Below are positions 10,408 to 20,899 of a DNA stretch of 64,000 nucleotides, piece by piece. A program made the translations under genes and the position numbers. Source of the DNA: Copromyces sp. CBS 386.78 (lineage: Eukaryota; Ascomycota; Sordariomycetes; Sordariales; Sordariaceae); NCBI GenBank assembly GCA_030685235.1, contig MU839122.1, positions 267,538-331,537 on the forward strand, given 5' to 3'. The notes below the pieces were generated by a model, which was not told where the DNA came from, made no database searches, and saw only the letters and a program-made list of their open reading frames with translations. Within the stretch, counting starts at the first letter, position 1; every line of letters starts with the position of its first letter.

Positions 10408-13400
10408 ATGGCTTCCAAGCGCAAGGCGTCGGCCATGGCGACGGAGCCAGAGGAGCCCGTTGACCCAGCTGATGAGCTCATGTTCCTCAATCTTGGAGGC
10501 GGCAACGAAGTCGGCCGATCATGTCACATTATCCAGTACAAGGGGAAAACTGTCATGGTGCGCAAACCAACCAACTTTCACTGAAGAACATGGGCTGACC
10601 TATCCATCATCCGGGTTGTAGCTTGATGCTGGCCAACATCCTGCATATGACGGCCTAGCAGCCCTGCCATTCTTTGATGACTTTGATCTCAGCACAGTCG
10701 ATGTTCTTTTAATCAGCCAGTAAGCCCACCCACCCCCTTTTCCCCTTTTGCCATGACATACATCCATATGTATGTACGAGAGACAGTGCCGCAGTGTTTG
10801 GCTTGGGACAAGATGGGTTGATGATGATGGAGCTGGGCTCTGGATATACGACATCGCCAGTAACCACACACAGCCAGTTACAGAGAGCTTCCTGCCATGT
10901 CACGTTGCTCTCTGTTATTTGTGGTTCTTGTCCACTTGGCAGCATTGTACTGTCCATCATATACATGTACTCAGGAAATGAAAATACAAAGAAATATGTC
11001 ACCATGGCCCGCCTCCTCTCCTCCTTCTCCCCTCCCATTCTTGTCTGCCACTTGCTGCGCTGCATGATCGCTGTGAAGCACACTGTCCTTGTCCATAGTT
11101 GCCTACCTTGTCCGGACCTCACCCGAGACTGACTACTACTCATCATCTAGTTTCCATATCGACCATGCGGCCTCATTACCATATGTCTTGGCCAAGACCA
11201 ACTTCCGAGGCCGTGTCTTCATGACACATGCCACCAAGGCCATCTACAAATGGCTTATTCAAGATAGTGTCCGTGTCGGCAACACATCGTCGAACCCCAC
11301 CACATCGCTCGTCTACACCGAGGAGGACCATCTCAAGACCTTTCCCATGATCGAGGCCATCGACTACAACACTACCCACACCATCTCCTCGATCCGCATC
11401 ACACCATACCCAGCCGGCCACGTTCTCGGCGCCGCCATGTTCCTGATCGAGATTGCCGGCCTCAACATCTTCTTCACCGGCGACTACTCGCGCGAAGAAG
11501 ACAGGCATCTTATCTCGGCCCAAGTTCCCAGGGGCGTCAAGATCGACGTGCTCATTACCGAGTCCACGTACGGCATCGCCTCTCACATCCCCCGCGTAGA
11601 GCGTGAACAGGCTCTCCTCAAGTCCATCACCGGCATCCTCAACCGGGGCGGCCGCGTGCTCATGCCCGTCTTCGCCCTCGGGCGCGCCCAGGAGCTCCTC
11701 CTTATCCTGGACGAGTACTGGGGCAAGCACGCCGAATACCAGAAATACCCCATCTACTACGCCTCCAACCTGGCGCGCAAGTGCATGCTGGTCTACCAGA
11801 CGTACGTCGGCTCCATGAACGACAACATCAAGCGCCTGTTCCGCGAGCGCCTGGCCGAGTCCGAGTCCTCGGGCGACGGCGCCGGCAAGGGCGGGCCCTG
11901 GGACTTTCAGTTCATCCGCTCGCTCAAGAGCATCGACCGCTTCGAGGACGTCGGCGGCTGCGTCATGCTTGCCTCGCCCGGCATGCTTCAAAACGGCGTC
12001 AGCCGCGAGCTGCTGGAGCGGTGGGCGCCGAGCGAGAAGAACGGCGTTATTATTACTGGTTACTCGGTCGAGGGCACCATGGCCAAGAACATTATGCAAG
12101 AGCCCGAGACGATCCAGGCCGTCATGTCGCGCAACATTGCCGGTGCCCGTCGCGGCCCCGGCGGTGGCGGTGGTGGTGGTGATGCCGAGAAGGTCATGAT
12201 CCCGCGCCGCTGCACCGTGCAGGAGTTCTCCTTTGCCGCGCACGTCGACGGCGTGGAGAACAGGGAGTTCATTGAGGAAGTCGCCGCCCCGGTCGTCATC
12301 CTTGTTCACGGAGAAGTGCACAACATGATGCGTCTCAAGTCCAAGCTTCTTTCTCTCAACGCAAACAAGGAACACAAAGTCAAGGTGTTCAGTCCCAAGA
12401 ACTGCGAGGAGCTTCGCATCCCTTTCAAGACGGACAAGGTCGCCAAAGTGGTGGGCAAGTTGGCGGCCATCCCGCCGGCGCTTAATAAAGAGGCCAAGAA
12501 CGGCCATGACGGCCCTCTTCCCTCTTCTTCTTCTGAACCTCAGCTTATCACGGGTGTTTTGGTCCAAAACGACTTTAAGATGTCGCTGATGGCCCCCGAG
12601 GATCTGAGAGAATACGCTGGCCTGACGACCACCACCATCGCGTGCAAGCAGCGTCTGCGATTGAGCGCCGCGGGTATCGACCTTATCAAATGGGGTCTGG
12701 AAAGCACTTTCGGCGGTATTGAGGAACTTTTCGAAGCCAAGACGAAGCGCGAGGTCATCGTTAACGTTAAAAGCGAGAACGGCGGCGATACCAAGATGGA
12801 GGAAGCCGATGAGGAACTGCCCCATGGTGATGATGTGGTGGCTGCTTACCTTGTCATGGGATGCGTTACCGTCCGCTACCGTGCTAACGGCGAGGTTGAG
12901 CTGGAGTGGGAAGGCAATATGCTTAACGATGGCATTGCTGACTCGGTGATGGCGGTTTTGCTTGGTATTGAGAGTAGTCCTGCTGCTGTGAAGCGTACGT
13001 TTCCCTTTTTCCTTTTCTTTTCCTCTTCCCTTTCCTTCCCCTCTTTCCTCTTCCCTTTCCTTCCCCCCTTTCCCCTCCCTTCCCCTTTCCCGCCTCCTTC
13101 TTCAACCCCATTAACATACTAACTGTCACATAAACAGGCTCGGCCTCCAAAAACCCTCATTCTCACTCTCACTCCCTCCCCGCCAAAAACCCTCACGCCC
13201 ACCTAACCCCCACCGACCGTCTCGACCGTCTCCTCATGTTCCTCGAAGCCCAGTTCGGCTCCGACCACGTCTCTCCTATTGCCGACCCCAAGCTCCCCCC
13301 TCCTCCCCAGTCCCCTCCCGCCACCAAATCCAAATCCATGTCCCCCAAATCCACCTCGGAAGAAGCAGACGCCTCAATGGACGTCTCGGAAGACGAAGAC

Positions 13401-13622
13401 GAAGACGAGCAGCAGCTCACGGCACGCAAGCAAGCTGAAGTGGCGAGACTACACAAAATGGGCATCCCCGTCCCGGGAGTGCAGATCAAGTTGGATGAGA
13501 AGATGGAGGCCAAGGTGTGGTTGGAGGATTTGGAGGTGGAGAGCTCGAATAAGATTTTTAGGGAGAGGGTTAGGGCGGTGGTGGAAAGGGCGGTGGAGGT
13601 TGTGGCGCCGCTTTGGGGGTGA
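10408..13622 (+). CDS. YSH1: Pre-mRNA 3'-end endonuclease Ysh1/CPSF73
   Basis: Four exons: 10408-10557, 10622-10719, 11151-12994 and 13138-13622, giving 858 residues. The protein starts with a basic leader and [16 protein letters not shown], the first strand pair of the metallo-beta-lactamase fold. The metal-binding motif is H83-F-H85-I-D87-H88, followed by [11 protein letters not shown] and a beta-CASP region with [23 protein letters not shown] and the conserved [10 protein letters not shown]. The C-terminal third resembles the CPSF73-100_C domain. Ysh1 cuts pre-mRNA at the poly(A) site within CPF/CPSF, in the nucleus. Intron 2 is 431 nt, long for this window, and splits the HxHxDH motif between the first His and the following Phe. 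Intron 3 is 143 nt and pyrimidine-rich. Correct splicing of intron 2 is therefore essential to make the active site. Confidence 0.93.
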
Positions 13623-15203
13623 TAGGAGGGAGGCGAATCTGAGGGTGAGATGGAGGAGAGAGGAGAGAGAGGAAAGGGGAGGGAGGAAAGGGGAGGGAGG
13701 GAGAGGAAAGGGGAGAGAGGAAAGGGGAGGGAGGAGATGGGGATGTGGGAAAGAATGACTGACTGACTGGCGAAAGGGGATTGAATCGACAAACAATACG
13801 ATAACATGTGTTTTTTTTTCTCTCTCTGGGATTCTGCGTGGTTTGTCATCAGTTGCATTGCATCCGTTACTATCTATCTATCTATGTACTCTTTGCTACT
13901 TGGGCGTTTCTATATCTAGATTTAGGCAGGCACAAATCCCATCATGGTTTTCCCTTTAGGTACCTTAGGTGGTGCGGTGGTTGACTGCAAGCATCCGGCC
14001 GTTGGTATTATCAGTCTACTTAGTCGGGCACCGTCACTATCGGCAGGAGCGATTGAGTATTCATGGCTTCAGTTCCACTTGAGTCGCAACGGCTTAACGC
14101 GGTTCGGAAACCACGGGTGGCGGGCAGTCGTCACCGACCCATTTCTTTCAGTTCCTTTTTCCGTTTTTGGAGGGGCAGTTAGGTTCAGCCGCCTTGAGTC
14201 CTCGCCGACAACTCGTTACAGTACGGGTCAGTACTTTACACCTTGGTATACTTACTCTTATGACGCATCCAACTACCGTAAGCATGGGTGATACACCTTC
14301 AGAGCTGAACGTTACCTAGGCAGTTGTTTCAACCTAAGAAGGGAGAATGCCGAAAAGACTCTGGCCAACATATTTTCCGAACCGAATTTACTCCGATCCC
14401 TATCGCACGCAGTCTTGTAACGAACGGCCTTTAGGTTTCCAACCATAACGAGCCCCTATCGGATTGTCGTTGTTGGGTTTATTTTTTACGACCAATTTGC
14501 TCGTCAAACCCCCATTCAATTCGTCTCATCACATTCTAGTTCCAGTTCCCGTCGCTTTGTCTTGATTTGCAGAAAGCCTGTTGATGCTATGCTGCTCATA
14601 TCCATCTTCTTCCCACTTGCCGCTGTCCCCCCCCCAGTTATCACCGATTCCGACATTGTCGGCACTTCCCCCAGCTCGGAATGGTGTCAGTACAGTCAAA
14701 GAAACTGAATGTCTTGGTAGGTACGGCTCCTAACAAGCATAAAAATGTATGTTTGTTGCAGTGATGATGCGACCGAACGGGTAAAGGCATGAACAGTTAA
14801 CAACCAGCGCCCCTAGACCTCTTCGCACCACCCTTCGGCCTCTTCTCCCAATCAGCTAGAAATCCAGAGAGGGGGGGGGGGGGCTATATTAAGCTATGGA
14901 TGCACACTTGTCACTGCAGTTCTACGGAGCCTTTGGAAAGGTCGTGCTTTCCTCCTTGATCTCCAGCTCGCTACATTTCCTTTGAAGCGAAGGAGGAAGG
15001 AATGTTGAATGGTCGGTCGTCTATGCCTCTTTTCTCCTACTTGGTTGTCCCTGGAAGACGCCTTATCAAAACACCGTGGCCACCCAATCACGCAGTTACA
15101 TCAACTACTAGTCTGTATTCTCACGACAAACATCATCACAACAGTATTCACCACTTTATTCATTCCCATTTATTTCATCACCCAATACCGAACCGCCGTC
15201 AAG
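13623..15203. other. Intergenic, about 1.6 kb, no gene seen
   Basis: A G/A-rich stretch lies just after the YSH1 stop (13640-13740, GGGAGGGAGGAAAGG-type). A run of 14 G lies at 14870-14883. No coding frame with support and no RNA gene was recognised. The last ~80 bases are probably the leader of the next gene. Confidence 0.5.
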
Positions 15204-17139
15204 ATGGACAGCTTCAGCAAATGGTACCGCCCGCATTATTCACCAGATGTAGTTCCCGACCGCCTTCACAAGACTTTGTTCCACCACCCTCAGCCCATGA
15301 TCCGAGGCAAAGATGGCGCCCCCGTCACTGCTAGACTCATCGTCCCACCTCGGACCAAAGCGGTCTCGGGCGCGCTGGTCGACTATGCCGCCGTTGTTGC
15401 CGTCACCCCGCGACCAGACCCGCGGTTCTAGGGGACCACGGCAGTGCACATGAAGATGGTGCTGGTCCAAGAAGACGAAGAACAGCAAAAGGAGGAGAGG
15501 AAGCGACAGGAGGAGGGGGTGATGCAGTCGATAGAGAAGGTGGATGAAGACGGCAATGTGGTACACCGCATGGATGGCAGAAATAACTACCTGGATGAAC
15601 AAGGTAAAACATCAACGAGATAGATACTCTCGATCAAATTGTTCTCAGGCCTGACTAACCTTCTCATAGGCAATATCATGTCGCGTGACGCGCTTGTCCA
15701 TCCATTTTATGGGGACCGACTAGATCTCCAACAAGAGACCTCGCACCCAAAGCGATACATGCCCACTACTCGCAACGCCAAGATTGAGGCAAACACCGAA
15801 TTCGGCGCCTTCACAACCGTGGGAGTGTCTGACCCAGCTACGGACAACAAAGACAACGTCAAGCACCAAGACGAAGACATTGCCATGGATGAAGAAATCA
15901 CCATCGAAGAGAACAAAGATAGCTACACCGACATTGCCGCCGCCATCGACGCCAAGACGAAATGGATCCCCATCCCTCTCGACAAGCAGGTGATTGAAGA
16001 CGTCAGCTCCTCGGAATATGGTCGTCTAGGCATGGACCCAAAGACATTGTACTTTGTGTTTCAAAACGTGCGGTTCCCGTGCAAGCACGGAAAATACCGA
16101 GTCCTATTCGACGTGGTGGTGAACGAGTACCGGGACGGCCAAGATAACAGGTTCCCGCCCTTGCATCTGTGGCCGATGGGGACATATCCCGGTGACTGTG
16201 AGGAGATGAAAAGGATGTATAATGGTAGCTATAAAGCTGGCGTGTTGGAGTTTGGGCACAATGTGCACGTGACGTGTTCAACTTATTGGACAAGGGTTTG
16301 TGCCGTTGACTATTTGGGTGAGTACATACCTACTTCTTACCTGCCTTGTCTTGGTATTTTGGTCAAGGGCAAGACTTGACTTGGGCGTTTTTGTTGAATA
16401 AACCCCCCCGATCACTTCCTGATCTTTTGGATTGAACTGTCCTATGGGTTGGATTTTTCTTTTGCTGACGTTGATTTTGTGCAAAACAGACCCGGTACAA
16501 TACGAGGTGGTTGAAACGATTGTCAAGACTAGGCAACTTTACACTGAGAAGCTGTGGCACGTGGAGAGGGCATCATGGTTGGCGGCGCGCCAGAAAGAGC
16601 ATCAAGCCCAATGTCCCATCCAAGTCCTCCCAGCCCATGCCCAGTGCGAAACTCAAGCCCAAACCCAGGCCAACAACAGTCAAGCCTTTGCCCAGGTTGT
16701 CCCATCTCATACCGAGGCCCGAAGACAACCGCGAATCCAACCACATCATATTCAAGCGCATAGCCCAGCGCAAATCCAGGCCCAGGCCCAGACTCAGGCC
16801 CATACCCAGGCTGAAGCTCAACCCCACGCCCAGCAGGGCCACATTCAAGCCCCCCAGGCCCAGAACCAGTCGGAAATCTCAGCACATACCCAGGGCAAAA
16901 TTCCAGCTCGCACCCAGGGCAAAATCTATCTGCACAACTACCCCCAAAACCTCAATCCCCATGTCCAACCTCTAGTCGAAAAAGGCAAAATCTATGCGAA
17001 CAACTGTCCCCCATCCCTCCAACCACAAGTTGAAGAATATGATCCCGCCCAAGGATGGGCGGGACGCGAACGGTACTCATCAGGTGTTCAATCATCTCCG
17101 TCTGATACTGAGGCCCAGGATTCATGCCACGAGGAATAG
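15204..17139 (+). CDS. Velvet-like protein, paralogue 1, with an in-frame UAG at codon 76
   Basis: Exons 15204-15603, 15670-16317 and 16490-17139; introns of 66 and 172 nt with standard signals. The ATG has a good context (TCAAGATGG). Reading through TAG at 15429-15431 gives 565 residues; stopping gives 75. The frame upstream of the TAG aligns with the paralogue at 20900: ARLIVPPRTK with AQLLVDFPRK, and TPRPDPRF-stop-G with YPKPDPAIYG, so the stop replaces a Tyr. The second exon holds LYFVFQNVRFPCKHGKYRVLF, which resembles the velvet-domain core (aromatic strand, then FPDLSVR-type and EGRYRL-type strands). The last intron has the same phase and place in both paralogues. The C-terminal 200 residues are a Gln/Ala/His-rich repeat tail. 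Velvet proteins are fungal regulators of development and secondary metabolism; membership here is inferred from pattern and is not certain. A shorter product starting at the ATG at 15450 is possible. Confidence 0.6.
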
Positions 17140-18282
17140 AGAAAGGGGCGTTCGTTGCCCGGCTGGCTTGCTTGCTTGCTTGCTTGGACTGTGTGTGGTT
17201 AAAGGGAATTAAATGAAAGGCCGGTATGAGCCGCTGGGAGCGAGGTGATTATATCAGCGGAAGGGTCAATATTTTGGGACTGGAGGTAAGCCGTTGTCTG
17301 GCTGGGGTTGTTTGTCATTTTTTCTGCCTCAGGCGGCTTGGGGGGGGATTTGTTTCACTTGCCACTAGGCCGATGATGGTTGAAGGCAGGATTTTGTGGT
17401 GTGGGCAATTGACAACATGCATGAAAGGGGGAGAGTCTAGACGATGAAGTGGAAGTGTTAACAAGCAAGCGTATTGAAGTAGGTCTATTGGACGGACAAA
17501 GCGGGATAGTACTTACAGACAGATGAATTGATTTTGTTCTTGTTCTTGGAGGAGAAAGCCAGCCATCTTACTGACTGACCGTCAGTGCTCATGCCGGCCG
17601 GACGTCATGCAATGAACCGTGATTACATGCTAGGACCGCCCCCGTCCGGGCAGGTCTCCAAACGCTCGTTGCGGAAGGACGGGATAGCGGAAAGGACGGG
17701 AGAGCGTTTGCAGACGTCCGTCAGCCGTCATTTAGGTTGGGGTTGTTGGTCGTCCATTCTATCCAAGGTACCTCAAGAAGGGGTAGACTAAGGAGTGATG
17801 GTGTGGACGGGAGCTTTTGCTGAGCGCTTAGAAGTCGGGTGTAAAACTTTGGGTCTTTGTAGGTAGGGTTGGAAAAGCGTTCAATATATCATCATACTTT
17901 CAGACTTTAGTTGTACCTTTATTGAATAGCACGAACGGCTCGAACGTAGTACTTAACTGAAAAGTGGGATGGATGGACGCTGGAAGTCTAGAACCAACGA
18001 GACGTTTGGTTTGGTTTGGAGCCCGTTGCCAACCTTCCGCTCGGTGTTGTGGGCGAGAAGGAAAAAAAGAAGAAGGAGAAGTTCTCGTAGGATTGGATGA
18101 TAATTAAAATCGGAACAACAGACTATATCATATAATTAAGGTAATAATAGAAGAGTGGATTGCGTGTGGCCTTGTGGCTAATTGGTAGACTAGATCAATG
18201 TAACCTACCTTTTGTCGCTTTTGTCGTGATGCTTTGCTTCAAGGGGGTTTAAGGGGGTTTTAGTCTAATATCATTACTACTT
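17140..18282. other. Intergenic with a degenerate dispersed repeat
   Basis: No supported gene. An inverted pair AAACGCTC/GAGCGTTT occurs near 17659 and 17700. The stretch 17970-18100 is related to 18467-18580 and 20046-20150: all share GGATGGA/TGCTG, CCAACG and, further on, a GGCGAGAAGGA...AGAAGT block. Confidence 0.5.
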
Positions 18283-18415
18283 ACTTACTGTACATATATA
18301 GCTCTAGCGCATATCATTACTACTGTACATACTTCTAACGCATACCTATCATTACTACTGTACATACATACCTCTAGCGCATATCATTACTACTGTACAT
18401 ACCTCAGCGCAAGTT
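18283..18415. repeat. Imperfect tandem repeat, ~40-bp unit
   Basis: Units contain CATATCATTACTACTGTACAT followed by ACCTCTAGCG or variants. About three and a half copies, with small insertions between them. Confidence 0.8.
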
Positions 18416-18683
18416 GTTGGCATAGTATAGTATGGTTTTGAACAACGGAAAAATACTTTCAACTCAACTTGAACGGATGCTGAACGGATGCTGAACCAAC
18501 GTAATGATACGTAACAATACGTTTGGAGTAGGCACATTACAGCATTCCTCCCCTACGTCAGCGAGCGAGTAGGTGGGAGAAGTATTTATAGATACCGTAG
18601 CGGGAAAACCTACCGGAGAATAGGCCTTCTAAAGCTTAATAAGGTATAGAAGTCTTATTACCTTAATAAGCCCTGTTGATTTA

Positions 18684-19242
18684 AGAGTAACCCTACCCGC
18701 ACGCACCCTAAAACCTATTAGTACGTAGTCCCCACTAGAAAGTAGGCCTTGCAGCTGGATGATACCTGATATTGTAAACCCCGTTTTTGCTTACTAAATT
18801 TCGATATTTCAATGCGTTGAAACATTGCACTAATCTTCGCACTTTCAAACCTGCACCTTTACAGGGCATAACGCATTTGCACAACGCATTTGCACAACGC
18901 ATTTGCACAGCGCATTTGTACAGTACGTTTGCATATACCTCTCGTAAATACCACCTCTTTAATCTACCCAACGGAGGTGCAGCGGGCACCTATCGAGATA
19001 TCGTCTGAGCGGTCAATTTACAGCAGATTGCACTAAACACCATGGGTTCATTACGAGATTTGAGTAATTTGGAGTGGTCTGGTAATAGTATTATCTGGGT
19101 CATATAGCTGGGCGATTCAAATGGTAATGACCATTGAAAACAGTAAGTTTTACCGCTAAAACACGAGAATTTACATAATAGCTGACATTTCCCCACACTA
19201 CGTGTCAGTAGGTTTTAGGGTGCGTGCGGGTAAGGTTACTCT
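18684..19242. mobile_element. 559-bp TIR element (MITE-like) with 6-bp target duplication
   Basis: The terminal inverted repeats are 45 bp, 18684-18728 and 19198-19242, beginning AGAGTAACC, with 40 of 45 positions matching by eye. Flanking GATTTA occurs directly at both ends (18678-18683 and 19243-19248). Removing the element restores two tandem copies of an 18-bp sequence of the type TTAATAAGCCCTGTTGAT, which supports precise insertion. No transposase is coded inside. The interior has five 13-bp units of the type ACGCATTTGCACA at 18871-18935. The superfamily is not clear from a 6-bp duplication. Confidence 0.75.
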
Positions 19243-19440
19243 GATTTAATAAGCCTTGTTGAACGAGGAAGGTACTTGATTGGCTAATTTGCATTTATCC
19301 AAATGCCCGCTATAGACGGTCGCTAAAAGTGCCCTATCTTTGAACCCTATCTTTAAGATTTTTTCCAAGTTCCAAAGTTCCTTCCCCAAAGGAGATTACC
19401 CTATATTAAAAGCAGGAACGAAGCCCACTATTAATCAATT

Positions 19441-19521
19441 GGGCCAGTGGCTCAATAGTTCTTATCATCGCTCTCATCCTTATAATCGCCAGTTCGATTC
19501 CAACTAGTAACAGCTTTTTTT
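19441..19521 (+). pseudogene. Degenerate tRNA-like sequence
   Basis: GTGGCTCAATAGT resembles a pol III A box, AGTTCGATTCC resembles a B box about 40 bases on, and a run of seven T follows like a pol III terminator. The acceptor, D and T stems do not pair well, so this is at best a decayed tRNA gene or tRNA-derived element. Confidence 0.3.
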
Positions 19522-19526
19522 CTATC

Positions 19527-19684
19527 GCGCGAAAAGTTTCGCGCACGGAAGTATGAATACCCTCATCCGGACTTTGAAGTCAAAGTCCCGCTTAGGTACC
19601 CCAACTACCAAAAAGACTACTATAACGACCACTAACTAAAGACCCCTATAAGAGCCTTCCAGAAGGTCTTATAGGGGTCTTTAG
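19527..19684. repeat. Cluster of three perfect inverted repeats
   Basis: Three hairpin-capable sequences lie in series. GCGCGAAA/TTTCGCGC (19527-19544) has a 2-base loop. GGACTTTGA/TCAAAGTCC (19569-19588) has a 2-base loop. The third has an 18-bp arm CTAAAGACCCCTATAAGA at 19636-19653 and its exact complement at 19667-19684, and its loop adds a further 5-bp CCTTC/GAAGG stem. They follow the tRNA-like sequence directly. Confidence 0.85.
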
Positions 19685-20204
19685 CTTTTGCTATTTTATA
19701 CCCAAATCTAACCAATCAGGAGCTTCGCTCAGCCAACAAGGCCTAGAAATCCAACATGCCTTGTTGTATAAGTATGCAACAAATATGCACCAGGGCATGT
19801 TGCGCTCCCTATATTCCCGCTGCGGTAGCTATCTATGCTTGGTGATAAATGAAATCGCGAAGTAAGTGACCTGCTGACTGACTGACTGTAGAATCGGGAA
19901 CGGTACAAAGTCTAAGTCTAGAGTGTGACCGATTGCTAGAGGTACCACTAGGTTTATCGCGTTGAAGACGGGAGGGTTTAACTTAACTTATCAACAACAC
20001 ATAGCGGGAGTTGTTAACAGGCACAGGTTCGATTGAGGTATTTGGGCGGATGGATGCTGAACGGATACCTTAGGTACTAAACCAACGAACGACACGTCTG
20101 AAGCTGTTGCCAGCTTTCTCCTCTATATCGGCGAAAAGGAGAAGTTTCGTATAACGATCAAAGGTAAATAAAAGGAAAAAGAAAGGGCCGTGAACAAACT
20201 GCAC

Positions 20205-20785
20205 AGCACAGATTACTATTTACCAACACAACAGGAGGACCTCGCCTGGAAGTATAAAAACGATTACAGTGAAGATAGCCATTAACAATGGTTGATTGTG
20301 AAGCAGCCGCTGAGATCCTCCCATGCCGGCGCGAAGAGAAGGGTTCATGAAATGATGAAACAAATCGAGAACTAACCATCAAATTACCAACGCGAGGAGG
20401 ATGGAATAACGTGTAAAAATGATTCTAGTAAAGATGGCCGATGGTTGATCGTGAGGCAGCCGCTGAGTTCCCCTGTGTCGGCGCGAAGAGAAGCATCCAG
20501 ATAACGATGAAAGAAATCGAGAACTAACCACCAGAGTCTAAATAACCAACACAAGGACATTTAAGTAAAGTGTAAAAACCTTTCCAGCTAAGATAGCCAA
20601 TGGTGGATCTCGAAGCAGTGATCAAGTTCCTGTATTCTGGCGCAAAGAGAGATGGTTCATATAGGAAATAAAAGAAATCGAGAACTAACCATCAGAGTCC
20701 AAATAACCAACACGAAGAAGTTGAAGTGAAGTGTAAAAACCCTTCGAGTGAACATAGGCCATTGCGGATCTCCAAAAGCGTATAT
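20205..20785. repeat. Four diverged direct repeats of ~155 bp upstream of velvet-like gene 2
   Basis: Anchors CGAGAACTAACCA occur near 20366, 20519 and 20679. Each unit also has an ACCAACAC/G-like box, GTAAAAAC, GATAGCCAATGG-like, GCAGCCGCTGAG-like and GGCGCGAAGAGA-like blocks in the same order. The first unit starts near 20205 and the last is truncated at about 20785, some 115 bp before the ATG. The array fills the proximal promoter of the next gene. Confidence 0.8.
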
Positions 20786-20899
20786 ATCTGGGTTTCGAAC
20801 GCCTGTTCTAGTCAGATTCATCATCCTAAGATCACTTACCTTCATCATACTGCCCACATAAGAAACTCCCACGAGACCACACCAACAAACCTAACAACC

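Noticed and set aside
11176..12825. 549-codon open frame on the minus strand
   Set aside because: It lies opposite the conserved YSH1 exon 3, and its composition mirrors the GC-rich codon use of that gene. No conserved content was seen.
15390..15431. Intron that would remove the UAG of velvet-like gene 1
   Set aside because: The only GT before the CTAG acceptor would give an intron of about 40 nt, without a GTRNGT donor or a branch site.
18168..18250. tRNA-like A box (GTGGCTAATTGGTAGAC)
   Set aside because: No B box or pairing acceptor stem follows.
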